64,000 nt of DNA from Pseudoselenomonas ruminantium (GTDB taxonomy: Bacteria > Bacillota > Negativicutes > Selenomonadales > Selenomonadaceae): positions 62,001-126,000 of the forward strand of contig SVBX01000006.1 in NCBI GenBank assembly GCA_015058655.1. Reading direction: 5' to 3'. The translations under genes and the position numbers were made by a program. The notes beneath the pieces were generated by a model. The model ran no database searches. It saw only the letters and a list, made by a program, of their open reading frames with translations, and was not told the DNA's origin. This document shows, one piece after another, positions 28,078-37,024 of the stretch; positions within the stretch are counted from its first letter, which is position 1, and every line of letters begins with the position of its first letter.

Positions 28078-30255
28078 TTATTCTTCGTGATGTCCCATCA
28101 AAGGCTGGAATACCTCTGGTTGTTGGCGGGCCTGTTCTTCTTGCTGGCGCAGGCGTGCGCTGTGGCGTTCTGCCTGGTCGATGAATTGGGCTTGGGAGTT
28201 GAAGGGTTGCTGGCCCCGGCGGTCTTGGCGGACGAAAGTATCATCCCGGAGCAACCTGCCCTTGATATTGTCTGCCCACATATCGTCGAAAATCTTATAT
28301 AGCCTTTCTCTGAGATCGTCCTGCTGTATGGGGAACAGAAGTTCCACCCGGCGGTTTAGATTGCGGGTCATCATATCGGCGGAGGAAAGATAAATATCTT
28401 CCATGCCTTCGTTGTAAAAGTAGTAGATGCGGCTGTGCTCCAGAAATCTGCCTACAATGGAATGCACCTCGATGTGGTCGCTGACTCCGGGAATATCTGT
28501 GCGCAGACAGCATATGCCGCGGACAATCAGCTGGATGCTTACGCCGGCAGCTGAAGCTTCATAGAGCCTGGAGATGACATCCGGGTCAGAAAGGGAGTTC
28601 ATTTTCATGCGGATTTTAGCCGGGCGTCCGCTTTGGGCGGCAGACATTTCTCTTTCTATTTTTTTGTAGATAAAGGAGCGTATGCCTCCGGGAGAGATAT
28701 GCAGTTTGTGGAAATAGGGTGGGCGGGAATAGCCGGAGAGCATATTGAAGAGGTTGGTCGCGTCCACGCCCATAGCTCTGTCACATGTAAGGAGCCCCAT
28801 ATCCGTGTAGAAGTGGGCGGTAACATCGTTGTAGTTGCCGGTGCCCAGGTGAAGATAGCGCCGTATGCCGTCATCGTCGCGGCGAATCACCAAGGCAATC
28901 TTGGAGTGGGTCTTGAGCCCCACCAGCCCATAGATGACATGGCAGCCGGTCTTTTCCAGCTGCTTTGCCCAGCGTACATTATTCTGCTCGTCAAAGCGGG
29001 CTTTTACTTCCACTAACACTGTTACCTGCTTGCCATGCTGGGCGGCTTTGCCTAAATATTGAATGACAGGGGAACTGGCTGATACGCGGTAGAGCGTCAT
29101 TTTGATAGCCAGTACTTTGTCATCATTGGCTGCCTGGTGGATGAAGTTGATGACGGAAGAAAAAGAATCGTAAGGGTGGTGCAGAAGAAAATCCTGTTGC
29201 CTTATGGCATCGAACATATTGCCATGTACGGAAAGCTCGGTGCTTTCTTTAGCCTTTGGCATCTGGAGCTGAAGGCGATGGAAACTGGAAAAAGGCTTGT
29301 AACGCAAATCTTCGTGTCCTTCGACGGCCCCAGGCAGTTTCTTTAGAAAGGTGAGGTCTATGGGGCCGTTGATACGATACACCATGGATTCTGGCACTTG
29401 CAATGTTTTTATCAGATGGTCAGCTAATTCCTCATCCATATTGCTTTCTACTTCCAGGCGCATAACGGAGCCGTGTTCTCTTTCTCTCAGCTGTGTCTGG
29501 ACTGCTCTTAACAAGTCAGAAGTGTCTTGCTCTGCAACATCCATATCCATATCTCTTATAACCCGGTAGGTACTGGCATTATCTACTTGGTAACCATGGA
29601 AAAGGTTGATGAGGAATTCACGGATGATGTCTTCTAAAAGGATGAAATCATTAGAGGCATCAGGAAGCCTGAGGAAACGGGGGAAAAGTTCCGGTACCCG
29701 CAGGGTAGCGAAGGCAGATGTGCCATTTTCTTCATCTGTCAGGTGAAGGGCGATATTGAGGGAGTTGTTCTGCAGAAAAGGGAAGGGGCGGGATGAATCA
29801 TCTGCCATGGGGGTCAGTACGGGATAAAGCTCATCATTATAGTAACGGCGCAAGAACTCATATTGATGCTCGCTGAGGTCAGATACCTTCAATATGTGTA
29901 TGTTTTCCTTGGCCAGCTGCGGCACCAGCGAGCGATTGTAGGTGGAATAACGCTTTTCTACCGCTTGATGCTCTCGAATATTTATTTCCTTTATCTGGTC
30001 GATGGGGGTAAGACCTGCCAGGTCAAGAGAATCTATGTTGACCGCGTCAAGCTTGATGAGGGAAGCTACGCGAACCATAAAAAACTCGTCCACATTGCTT
30101 TGCGAGATGCCCAGGAAGTTAAGCCTCTCCAGCAGGGGATTTTCCGGGTCTCTGGCTTCTTCTAATACACGGTCGTTGAAGTCCAGCCAGCTCAGCTCTC
30201 TGTTTGTATAGTACTTGGTATTCTTGAAATCTATCTTGCTTTTGGACTTGGTCAT
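28078..30255 (-). CDS. ppk: Polyphosphate kinase 1
   Basis: 725 residues, full length. N-terminal domain YYTNRELSWLDFNDRVLEEA; LLHHPYDSF and the phospholipase-D-like catalytic domains follow. LKTHSKIALVIRR carries the phosphorylated histidine, and GTGNYND and ICCLRTDIPGVSD are also conserved. It reversibly makes polyphosphate from ATP. ATG after AAGGAGGACT. Its start overlaps the stop of the upstream Ppx/GppA-HD-like gene as ATGA, so the two are coupled. Confidence 0.97.
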   Translation of the reverse strand: MTKSKSKIDFKNTKYYTNRELSWLDFNDRVLEEARDPENPLLERLNFLGISQSNVDEFFMVRVASLIKLDAVNIDSLDLAGLTPIDQIKEINIREHQAVEKRYSTYNRSLVPQLAKENIHILKVSDLSEHQYEFLRRYYNDELYPVLTPMADDSSRPFPFLQNNSLNIALHLTDEENGTSAFATLRVPELFPRFLRLPDASNDFILLEDIIREFLINLFHGYQVDNASTYRVIRDMDMDVAEQDTSDLLRAVQTQLREREHGSVMRLEVESNMDEELADHLIKTLQVPESMVYRINGPIDLTFLKKLPGAVEGHEDLRYKPFSSFHRLQLQMPKAKESTELSVHGNMFDAIRQQDFLLHHPYDSFSSVINFIHQAANDDKVLAIKMTLYRVSASSPVIQYLGKAAQHGKQVTVLVEVKARFDEQNNVRWAKQLEKTGCHVIYGLVGLKTHSKIALVIRRDDDGIRRYLHLGTGNYNDVTAHFYTDMGLLTCDRAMGVDATNLFNMLSGYSRPPYFHKLHISPGGIRSFIYKKIEREMSAAQSGRPAKIRMKMNSLSDPDVISRLYEASAAGVSIQLIVRGICCLRTDIPGVSDHIEVHSIVGRFLEHSRIYYFYNEGMEDIYLSSADMMTRNLNRRVELLFPIQQDDLRERLYKIFDDMWADNIKGRLLRDDTFVRQDRRGQQPFNSQAQFIDQAERHSARLRQQEEQARQQPEVFQPLMGHHEE

Positions 30256-31772
30256 GCGTCAGTCCTCCTTTGCTTCAGGTGAGGCTTGATACCATAGAGT
30301 TCATTGAACAGTTGTGATTTGCGATTGAAAGCCCATTTCTCCAGAGAAAGATCCTGGGGAGAAAAGGCCGTTATAGTCAACTGGTCATTTTTCAAGGAAA
30401 CAGTCAGTTTTTCTATTTTTTGCTGATGGGAATCGTCCAAGGCATCTGCCAGCCGCAATATGGCTACCAGTTTGGCAATAGTCATCTGGATGTCCGGGGC
30501 CAGGTTATGATAGTGCAACTGGTCCGGCCTTGGAGATTCTGTGCTATGATAACGGGCTATTTCCGATACGATCGTATTTTCTTGATCAGATAGGCCGATT
30601 AGAGGATTGGCTTCCATGATGTAGGCGCTATGATGGTAGTGGTTATGCTGGCTTATGGCGTTGCCGATATCGGAAATAGTAGCGGCAATGCTGAGGAGGA
30701 GCCGCTCTCGATTTCCCTGCCTATGCAGTTTTTTAAGCTGATCGAAGATGTGCAGGGCAAATTTCCTCACTAGATTGCGGTGAGCCCCTTCCCTGATATA
30801 AAGTTGAGCTATATTCTCAGCTGAAGTTTGGGTGATGACTCCATAATCCTTGTGGGTAAAGCCAAAATCTGCTCCGGCCTGGATGGCCAGCCCATCCATG
30901 ATGTTCAGCCGTGTGAGATAGATTTGCTGAGCCTGCGTGTAGCTTAACAGACGCCTGGCAATGAGGAAGCCTGGTAAGATGCGCCCGGATAAGCTTTCCT
31001 CGACTTGAAAGTGCTCGCAAAGATATTGACTGGATGCCTCGCCTGCTTGCTTCAGTTCTTGACTGAATACAGAGTGGGGGATTTCTGTCAATCGTTGGTT
31101 AAGGGGAAGATAGAGGCTGTTGAGCGCAGCGAAATCCTGAAGGATAAGGCAGGTTCCAGATACTTCGCCTTCCAGTTCGGATTTCAGATAATCCAATTTG
31201 CTGGAAATATAATCGTCCAATACTTCATTTGGGTCGTTGGCGGAGTTTCGAAGAGCCTGGGAAAGATGATCCAGTTCCAAGTACCCCAGCCCAATATTCC
31301 AGGCTTGCACAAATTCCCCCTGACTGAATTTGAAGAGGGTTACTGCTGCCGAACCCATGTAGAGCAGATACACAGTGCGTCCAGCAAAGCTGTTGAAGGC
31401 CTTGGTATGTCCTATAAGGGATAATGCGCGGAAGTAGTTTATCTGGCTGGTGTTTAGCCAGTTTACGCATACTCCTGAACGCAAAAGAAGCTGTTCAGAC
31501 AAATACCTGGCTTTCATGTCGTTGATGAGCTGCTGGCTGGCCCAGAACTTATAGGCCTTTACCCCATAATCTGCCATCAATTGCAGAAATCCGGTGAGAG
31601 AAAAGACAATTTTCCCTATTTCATTCTGATAGATTTCTGATTTGTCTGTTGTCTGCACAAAATTGGCCGAAGATACGCGTTCTATGAGTTCATGGGTCTT
31701 TAAATTTACTATCATGAGTTCCACTCGGGTTGTGCTCATGTAAATGATGCCGAATAATTTTTTTCCTGCCAT
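30252..31772 (-). CDS. Degenerate Ppx/GppA-like protein fused to an HD-like domain
   Basis: 506 residues. N-terminal ~300 residues resemble an exopolyphosphatase/GppA actin-like fold; the C-terminal ~200 resemble the HD domain of long Ppx proteins. Key motifs look lost: the usual DIGSNSxRL is YMSTTRVEL here, and the DxGGGS-type phosphate loop is LLYMGSAAVTL. In the HD part, the expected LHDIG reads ISDIGNAI; the later HxxHS (HYHHSAYIM) is kept. It is coupled to ppk, so a regulatory rather than a hydrolytic role in polyphosphate or nucleotide metabolism is plausible. The ATG follows AGAGG. Confidence 0.75.
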   Translation of the reverse strand: MAGKKLFGIIYMSTTRVELMIVNLKTHELIERVSSANFVQTTDKSEIYQNEIGKIVFSLTGFLQLMADYGVKAYKFWASQQLINDMKARYLSEQLLLRSGVCVNWLNTSQINYFRALSLIGHTKAFNSFAGRTVYLLYMGSAAVTLFKFSQGEFVQAWNIGLGYLELDHLSQALRNSANDPNEVLDDYISSKLDYLKSELEGEVSGTCLILQDFAALNSLYLPLNQRLTEIPHSVFSQELKQAGEASSQYLCEHFQVEESLSGRILPGFLIARRLLSYTQAQQIYLTRLNIMDGLAIQAGADFGFTHKDYGVITQTSAENIAQLYIREGAHRNLVRKFALHIFDQLKKLHRQGNRERLLLSIAATISDIGNAISQHNHYHHSAYIMEANPLIGLSDQENTIVSEIARYHSTESPRPDQLHYHNLAPDIQMTIAKLVAILRLADALDDSHQQKIEKLTVSLKNDQLTITAFSPQDLSLEKWAFNRKSQLFNELYGIKPHLKQRRTDA

Positions 31773-31815
31773 GGACCTCTGACCTTTCTGCTTTCATAGG
31801 AATACATACAAGTAT

Positions 31816-31821
31816 ATTATA
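31816..31821 (-). promoter_or_regulatory. Possible -10 box for the ppx-like/ppk operon
   Basis: A perfect TATAAT on the minus strand 44 bases before the ATG. No convincing -35 is present at 16-18 bases. Confidence 0.35.
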
Positions 31822-31928
31822 GCGCAATTGTGGAAATTTTTCCTCATAATTCTTTATCGAATTTTTCTGTAATATTTCGGAAAATGTGTATATATCTGTT
31901 TTTAGTGAGAGAAATGCAGGAAGATATA

Positions 31929-31957
31929 TTGCACTTTCTGTTCATGGATGTTACAAT
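31929..31957 (+). promoter_or_regulatory. Candidate promoter of thrC
   Basis: TTGCAC, 17 bases and TACAAT with an extended -10 (TGT before TACAAT), about 78 bases before the start. The -35 is a weak match. The rest of 31773-32034 is AT-rich with no gene seen. Confidence 0.45.
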
Positions 31958-32034
31958 TTCATGTGTGGAATACATTCTGATAGAACATTAGTGCTTTCGC
32001 ATTGTATTTGAGGTTGATGAAAGAGGCGATTTAC

Positions 32035-33528
32035 TTGAAGTATAACAGCACCAGGGGAAAGACAGAGGTTTGTGATTCGGCTCAGGCTATTATTCAGGGA
32101 TTGGCAGCAGACGGAGGACTGTTCGTGCCGGAGTCTTTCCCAGAGTGTTCCTTGAAGGATATCGAAGCGTTGATTCCTCTTAGCTATGAGGAACGGGCAG
32201 TGCGCATTCTGTCCTTGTTCCTGACGGATTACAGTAGAGAGGAATTGTCAAATTGTGTCAGCCTTGCCTATGGTGCTGGAAAATTTGATGCGGACGAGCG
32301 CGTGCCTGTGAAATCTGTTGGCGATTTCCATGTACTGGAACTATGGCATGGCCCTACGAGTGCATTCAAGGATATGGCCTTGCAGTTGTTGCCGCGCCTT
32401 TTGTGCACCGCTCTTCCAAAGTGTCAGGTAAAGGATACGATACTTATTCTGGTGGCCACATCAGGGGATACTGGCAAGGCGGCATTAGAGGGCTTTGCTG
32501 ATGTCGACCAGACAAAGATCATGGTTTTCTATCCCCAGGATGGTGTCAGCCGTATCCAGCAGTTGCAAATGCTCACGCAACAAGGAAAAAATGTGCGGGT
32601 CATGGCAGTAAAAGGGAACTTTGACGATGCTCAAAGCGGCGTCAAAGCAATCTTTGGCAATCGGGAGTTTGCCAAAGAGTTGGGAGCATCTGGTGTGCGT
32701 CTTTCTTCAGCTAACTCTATCAACTGGGGGCGGCTGGTGCCTCAGATAGTTTACTATTTCAGTGCTTATGCCGACCTTATGGCAGAGGGAACAATCAAGG
32801 CAGGGGAGAAAATCAATTTCACTGTTCCCACCGGTAACTTTGGTGACATACTGGCTGCTTATTATGCCAAACGCATGGGTTTGCCGGTGCATAGGCTGAT
32901 TTGCGCTTCCAATGCCAACAATGTGTTGACGGAATTCTTGCGTACTGGAGTTTATGATAGAAGAAGAGATTTCTTCAAGACCATCACGCCTTCTATGGAT
33001 ATCCTTATTTCCAGCAACTTGGAGCGGTTGCTTTATCATGTCACGGAAAGCACCGATAAGGTGTCTGGATGGATGAAGGAGCTGGGCGAACAAGGAATGT
33101 ATAAGGTGGACGGCGAAACTCTGAAATCCATACAGGAAATCTTCTGGGCCGATTGGGTCAACGATGCTGAGACAAAAGAAGAGATCGATGCAGTTTATCG
33201 TGCGCATGATTATGTCATGGATACCCACACATCTGTGGCGGCCATGGTAGCAGACAAGTACAAAAAATCTCATCAGGAAGACAATTGCCCTATGGTAGTA
33301 GTTTCTACTGCCAGCCCATACAAATTCAATGGAAGCGTGCTGGAAGCTCTGGGGGTAGATACGAAAGGCATGGAAGAATTCGCCATGTTGGATAGATTGC
33401 ACGAGATCAGCGGTCAGGAGATTCCAAGTGGATTGGCAAAGCTTAGGACTGCCAAGGTATTGCATGAAGGAACCTGCGAGGCAGATCATATGAAGAGGAC
33501 TGTGTTTGATTTTGCCTTAGCAAGATAA
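32035..33528 (+). CDS. thrC: Threonine synthase
   Basis: 497 residues from the TTG at 32035, 8 bases after AAGAGG. This gives the family N terminus KYNSTRGKTE; in-frame starts at 32002 and 32017 lack a spaced ribosome site. It is the long type: LAADGGLFVPE, PLP lysine Lys112 in TSAFKDMALQ, LVATSGDTGKAAL and PTGNFGD. It converts O-phosphohomoserine to threonine. Monocistronic, ended by a strong hairpin. Confidence 0.96.
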   Translation: MKYNSTRGKTEVCDSAQAIIQGLAADGGLFVPESFPECSLKDIEALIPLSYEERAVRILSLFLTDYSREELSNCVSLAYGAGKFDADERVPVKSVGDFHVLELWHGPTSAFKDMALQLLPRLLCTALPKCQVKDTILILVATSGDTGKAALEGFADVDQTKIMVFYPQDGVSRIQQLQMLTQQGKNVRVMAVKGNFDDAQSGVKAIFGNREFAKELGASGVRLSSANSINWGRLVPQIVYYFSAYADLMAEGTIKAGEKINFTVPTGNFGDILAAYYAKRMGLPVHRLICASNANNVLTEFLRTGVYDRRRDFFKTITPSMDILISSNLERLLYHVTESTDKVSGWMKELGEQGMYKVDGETLKSIQEIFWADWVNDAETKEEIDAVYRAHDYVMDTHTSVAAMVADKYKKSHQEDNCPMVVVSTASPYKFNGSVLEALGVDTKGMEEFAMLDRLHEISGQEIPSGLAKLRTAKVLHEGTCEADHMKRTVFDFALAR

Positions 33529-33533
33529 TACGC

Positions 33534-33575
33534 ACGAAGGAGAGCTACATTTGTATAGCTCTCCTTCGTTGTTTT
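33534..33575. terminator. Bidirectional terminator between thrC and bioB
   Basis: A perfect 14-bp stem (33534-33547 with 33556-33569), arm ACGAAGGAGAGCTA, with an 8-base loop and T-rich 3' side. It separates convergent genes. Confidence 0.92.
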
Positions 33576-33587
33576 GAGGCAAGGGCA

Positions 33588-34556
33588 TTATCGATTGGAC
33601 AGGCCAAGCCTTGCCAACATGCGTATATCTTCTTCGATGGTGGTGCCAGATGTTGTCAGCATATTGCCAGTAATGGATGCAGAAGCGCCGTGCAGAAAAG
33701 CAGTGGCACCGTTTTCTGGCAACAATTTTCTGCCAGCAGCAAGACGGATATTGGCAGTGGGATTGACAAAACGGAAAAGGGCTATGGTACGCAGGATTTG
33801 ATCGCTGTCAAGTGGCTTTTGTTTTTCCAGAGGAGTGCCAGGAATGGGCATGAGAGCATTGATGGGTATGGATTCAATGCCCAATGCCTGTAATTCAAAG
33901 GCCATGTCCAATCGATCCTGCCAGTCCTCGCCCATGCCGATGATGCCGCCGGAGCAAACTCGAAGACCTTCTTCCTGAGCAATCTTGATGGTTCTTATAC
34001 GGTCGTCATAGGTGTGTGTCGTGCAAATTTGGGGGAAGAAGCGACTGGATGTCTCTATGTTGTGGTGATAGCTGGTGACACCAGCCTTTCGCAGGCGGCG
34101 GAACTGTTCCCTGGTAATAATACCGTGAGAGGCGCAGAGCTCGATGGAAAGAGTGTCACGCATTTTTTCGTAAGCAGCTATAGCATGCTCAAATTCTTCA
34201 CCGGCCAGAGCCCGCCCTGAGGTGACAATGGCAAATCGGTTGACGCCGGCCTTTTCATTGGCTTTAGCATTGGCTATAATCTCTTCAGCCGTCAGAAACG
34301 GATATTCATCTATGCCAGTATGATGGCAGGCAGCTTGGGCACAGTATCTGCAGTTTTCACTGCAACGCCCGCTGCGTCCATTGATGATGGTGCAAAGATC
34401 TATATGATTGCCGCAGAAAGCTCGTTGTATCTTACCGGCAGCTTCCTGCAGTTCATCTATAGGGGCAGTGAGAAGGTAGGAAGTGTCATCTTGTGGTTCC
34501 AGTCTCTTTCCTTGAATGATTTCATCAGCTAGGGTATTTAAGTTACAGTTTTTCAT
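33588..34556 (-). CDS. bioB: Biotin synthase
   Basis: 322 residues. Radical SAM cluster Cys65, 69 and 72 in RCSENCRYCAQ, plus SGRALAGEEFEHA, ELCASHGI, HHNIETS, CSGGIIGMGE and RLAAGRKLLP, where the 2Fe-2S ligands lie. It inserts sulfur into dethiobiotin. ATG after GAGGTG. No other bio genes are in the window. It has a perfect consensus promoter overlapped by a BirA-type operator. Confidence 0.97.
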   Translation of the reverse strand: MKNCNLNTLADEIIQGKRLEPQDDTSYLLTAPIDELQEAAGKIQRAFCGNHIDLCTIINGRSGRCSENCRYCAQAACHHTGIDEYPFLTAEEIIANAKANEKAGVNRFAIVTSGRALAGEEFEHAIAAYEKMRDTLSIELCASHGIITREQFRRLRKAGVTSYHHNIETSSRFFPQICTTHTYDDRIRTIKIAQEEGLRVCSGGIIGMGEDWQDRLDMAFELQALGIESIPINALMPIPGTPLEKQKPLDSDQILRTIALFRFVNPTANIRLAAGRKLLPENGATAFLHGASASITGNMLTTSGTTIEEDIRMLARLGLSNR

Positions 34557-34589
34557 AAGTATGCACCTCAGATAAATGAATTCATAAAT

Positions 34590-34618
34590 ATTATAAATGT
34601 GAGAGTTTTTGCTGTCAA
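34590..34618 (-). promoter_or_regulatory. Consensus promoter of bioB
   Basis: On the minus strand: TTGACA, exactly 17 bases and TATAAT, both hexamers perfect, 34 bases before the bioB ATG. The -35 lies inside the inverted repeat described in the next entry. Confidence 0.9.
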
Positions 34619-34642
34619 CTAATTACTATTATGAAGTTTACA
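34613..34642. promoter_or_regulatory. BirA-type biotin operator
   Basis: Minus strand TGTAAAC, 16 bases, GTTGACA: an inverted repeat with one mismatch resembling the Bacillota BirA site (TGTTAAC/TGTAAAC half-sites about 15 bases apart). It covers the -35 of bioB, where a biotin-loaded BirA would block polymerase. BirA binding is inferred. Confidence 0.7.
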
Positions 34643-34658
34643 TTTGCGCAATATTAGA

Positions 34659-34687
34659 TGGACAAATTTTTATGAAGGTGATACAAT
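34659..34687 (+). promoter_or_regulatory. Promoter of lexA
   Basis: TGGACA, 17 bases and TACAAT. The LexA-type box starts 8 bases after the -10. It runs divergently from the bioB promoter. Confidence 0.75.
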
Positions 34688-34694
34688 GTTAAAA

Positions 34695-34706
34695 GAACAT
34701 ATGTGC
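34695..34706. promoter_or_regulatory. LexA (SOS) box at lexA
   Basis: GAACATATGTGC differs at one base from the Bacillota LexA pattern GAAC-N4-GTTC. It lies at the likely transcription start, so it fits autorepression. Confidence 0.7.
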
Positions 34707-34731
34707 GTAATACCATGAAAGGATGTTCACA

Positions 34732-35349
34732 TTGCAAAAGAAGAATAAAACCTCGGCTGAACGGCAGGAACAAATATATGAGTACTTGAAGGAGTTTCAT
34801 AGGGATCATGGCTATCCTCCATCTGTCAGGGAAATTGGTGCGGCTGTGGGGTTGAAATCGGCATCTACCGTACATGGATATTTGCGTTGCTTGGAAGAGC
34901 GTGGCCTTATAGAGCGTCAGCCTGATAAGAGACGGGCTTTGGACATTGTGGGAGAAAAGGACAGGCAAGATTTTGTAAGAGTACCATTAGTTGGTACGGT
35001 AGCTGCCGGCGTACCCATACTGGCAGAACAAAATGTTGAAGATGTATATGAGCTGCCAAAGCGCATGGTGCATAATTCTGAGGATGTATTCATGTTGCGT
35101 GTCCACGGCGACAGCATGATCAACATAGGCATCTATGAGGATGACCTTGTCATAGTTCGTCAGCAGTCTGATGCCAGCAACGGGGATATTGTGGTGGCTC
35201 TGGTAGATGGGGAAAGCGCTACAGTCAAGAGGTATTTCCTGGAAGCTGATTGTGTGAGACTGCAGCCGGAAAATGATGCCATGGAGCCGTTTTATGAACG
35301 CGATGTGCGTATTCTTGGCAAGGTAATAGGCGTTTATCGTCAGATGTGA
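34732..35349 (+). CDS. lexA: LexA repressor
   Basis: 205 residues from the TTG at 34732, 8 bases after AAAGGA; the in-frame ATG at 34723 abuts that site. N-terminal winged HTH (GYPPSVREIGAAVGLKSASTV), self-cleavage bond Ala92-Gly93 in GTVAAGVP, catalytic Ser128 in HGDSMI and Lys166 in ATVKRYF. It represses SOS genes until RecA triggers self-cleavage. A LexA-type box lies at its own promoter. Confidence 0.97.
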   Translation: MQKKNKTSAERQEQIYEYLKEFHRDHGYPPSVREIGAAVGLKSASTVHGYLRCLEERGLIERQPDKRRALDIVGEKDRQDFVRVPLVGTVAAGVPILAEQNVEDVYELPKRMVHNSEDVFMLRVHGDSMINIGIYEDDLVIVRQQSDASNGDIVVALVDGESATVKRYFLEADCVRLQPENDAMEPFYERDVRILGKVIGVYRQM

Positions 35350-35367
35350 GACATGAGTCATGTCAAG

Positions 35368-35413
35368 GGCAGCACGCTGAACCTGGTTAGGGCCAGCGTG
35401 TTGCCTTATTTTA
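35368..35413 (+). terminator. Terminator after lexA
   Basis: GGCAGCACGCTG pairs with CAGCGTGTTGCC (one G-U) over a 14-base loop, followed by TTATTTTATTT. Confidence 0.8.
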
Positions 35414-35444
35414 TTTAGAGGTCAGTCAGCTTGATTGACAAATG

Positions 35445-35473
35445 TTTACAGTGCTGTAAAATGTTACTATATG
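35445..35473 (+). promoter_or_regulatory. Candidate phoH promoter with palindrome
   Basis: TTTACA (35445-35450), 17 bases and TATATG (35468-35473). The -35 is the first half of the palindrome TTTACAGTGCTGTAAA (35445-35460; arms TTTACAG and CTGTAAA, 2-base centre), which looks like an operator for an unidentified factor. Confidence 0.5.
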
Positions 35474-35510
35474 AGGTATCGTTATGTAGAAAAGCAGGTG
35501 AATATTTCTT

Positions 35511-36512
35511 TTGCAGCAGGCTTTAGAAAAAATCGTATATTTTCAAGACAGAGCGGAAGCCTATGCCCTATTGGGAGCACAGGACGACTTCTTGCAAATG
35601 CTGACGGATGAGTTTGACTGCCAGATTGTAAGCCGGGGAGACAGGCTGGAAATTTTGGGTGAGGCTGAAGAAGTACAGGGAGCAGCACATGTCATGGAGG
35701 AGATTCAGTATCTCTACCGTCAAGGTATTGCTATCACTAGCCATGAGGTGCGTTACAGCATCATGATGGTGCGGCGCGGCGAAGACAAAAAACTCCATGA
35801 TATGTTCGGTGAGACTATTCTGGTGACAGCCCGGGGCAAGCAGGTGCGACCGAAGACTTTGGGACAGAGGCTTTATCTGGAGACAATCAGAAAGAATTCA
35901 GTGACGCTGGGCATTGGTCCGGCAGGCACTGGCAAGACTTATCTGGCAGTAGTGATGGCAGTTGCTTCCTTGCGTAACAAGGAGGTTAAGCGCATTATCC
36001 TCACCCGCCCTGCCGTGGAGGCCGGAGAAAGACTGGGGTTTCTGCCGGGCGATTTGCAAGATAAAGTTGATCCATATCTGCGCCCTTTGTATGATGCCCT
36101 GCAGGATATATTGGGAATGGATGCTTACCAGAAACTGATGGCTCGTGGAACTATAGAGATTGCACCCTTGGCGTATATGCGAGGGCGTACCCTTTCCGAT
36201 GCTTTTGTGATACTTGACGAAGCGCAGAATACTACTCCCAGCCAGATGAAGATGTTTCTTACCCGCCTGGGGTTCGGTTCGCGCATGGTAGTGACAGGCG
36301 ATCTCAGCCAGGTAGATTTGCCGCGTGGTATCAGTTCTGGATTAAGGGAAGCCAGCAAAGTGCTTGAAGGTGTAAAAGGTATCGGCATTGTGCGTATGGC
36401 TCCGGTGGATGTGATACGCCATGATGTGGTAGCTCGTATCGTGGAAGCCTATGGCAATTATGAGGCGAAAAAGAAAAGCAAAGAGCAGATTTTAGAAAAG
36501 CAGGAAAAGTGA
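35511..36512 (+). CDS. phoH: PhoH-like ATPase (PhoH/YbeZ family)
   Basis: 333 residues. An N-terminal KH-like segment precedes the PhoH P-loop ATPase domain: Walker A GIGPAGTGKTYLA with Lys142, TRPAVEAGERLGFLPGD, Walker B VILDEAQNTTP and GDLSQVDLP. The tail is basic (KKKSKEQILEKQEK). It pairs with YbeY in RNA metabolism or ribosome maturation. Start TTG, 10 bases after CAGGTG. The stop is immediately followed by the ybeY ATG. Confidence 0.94.
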   Translation: MQQALEKIVYFQDRAEAYALLGAQDDFLQMLTDEFDCQIVSRGDRLEILGEAEEVQGAAHVMEEIQYLYRQGIAITSHEVRYSIMMVRRGEDKKLHDMFGETILVTARGKQVRPKTLGQRLYLETIRKNSVTLGIGPAGTGKTYLAVVMAVASLRNKEVKRIILTRPAVEAGERLGFLPGDLQDKVDPYLRPLYDALQDILGMDAYQKLMARGTIEIAPLAYMRGRTLSDAFVILDEAQNTTPSQMKMFLTRLGFGSRMVVTGDLSQVDLPRGISSGLREASKVLEGVKGIGIVRMAPVDVIRHDVVARIVEAYGNYEAKKKSKEQILEKQEK

Positions 36513-36980
36513 ATGGATGTAATAATAAGCAATTATCCGGAAGAACTGTCCTTTCCAGACGAAATAGAGTCTTATGTCAAGGCTGCGGTGGAAATGGTAG
36601 GCAAGCTTTACGGAGTGGAAAACGGAGAGGTCAGTGTGACCCTGACTAACAATGCCTACATACACACATTGAATAAAGAGTACAGGGGCATAGACAGGCC
36701 AACTGATGTGCTTTCCTTTGCCCTCAATGAAAGCGAAGAGCCGGAGATGGTAGATGGTCCGGAGGTAAATGTGCTTGGAGACTTGATTATCTCTGTGGAG
36801 CGTGCGGAGGAGCAGGCGGCGGACTACGGCCATAGCCTGCGGCGGGAAGTTGCCTTCCTCACGGTACACGGCATGCTCCATCTTTTGGGGTATGATCATA
36901 TGGAAGACGAGGAGCGTGAAGAGATGGAAGCAGAACAGCGCTTTGTCATGGAAAAGCTTGGCATCTCTCGCGAAGTATAA
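36513..36980 (+). CDS. ybeY: Endoribonuclease YbeY
   Basis: 155 residues. The zinc site is [11 protein letters not shown] with His119, His123 and His129. [10 protein letters not shown] and [11 protein letters not shown] are further conserved elements. It takes part in 16S rRNA 3' maturation and ribosome quality control. It starts on the base after the phoH stop. The dgkA and cdd genes often found between ybeY and era are absent here. Confidence 0.96.
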   Translation: MDVIISNYPEELSFPDEIESYVKAAVEMVGKLYGVENGEVSVTLTNNAYIHTLNKEYRGIDRPTDVLSFALNESEEPEMVDGPEVNVLGDLIISVERAEEQAADYGHSLRREVAFLTVHGMLHLLGYDHMEDEEREEMEAEQRFVMEKLGISREV

Positions 36981-37024
36981 GGATCAATATGATTGTTGCA
37001 AGTATTGAAGGTTGAGGAGTCACT

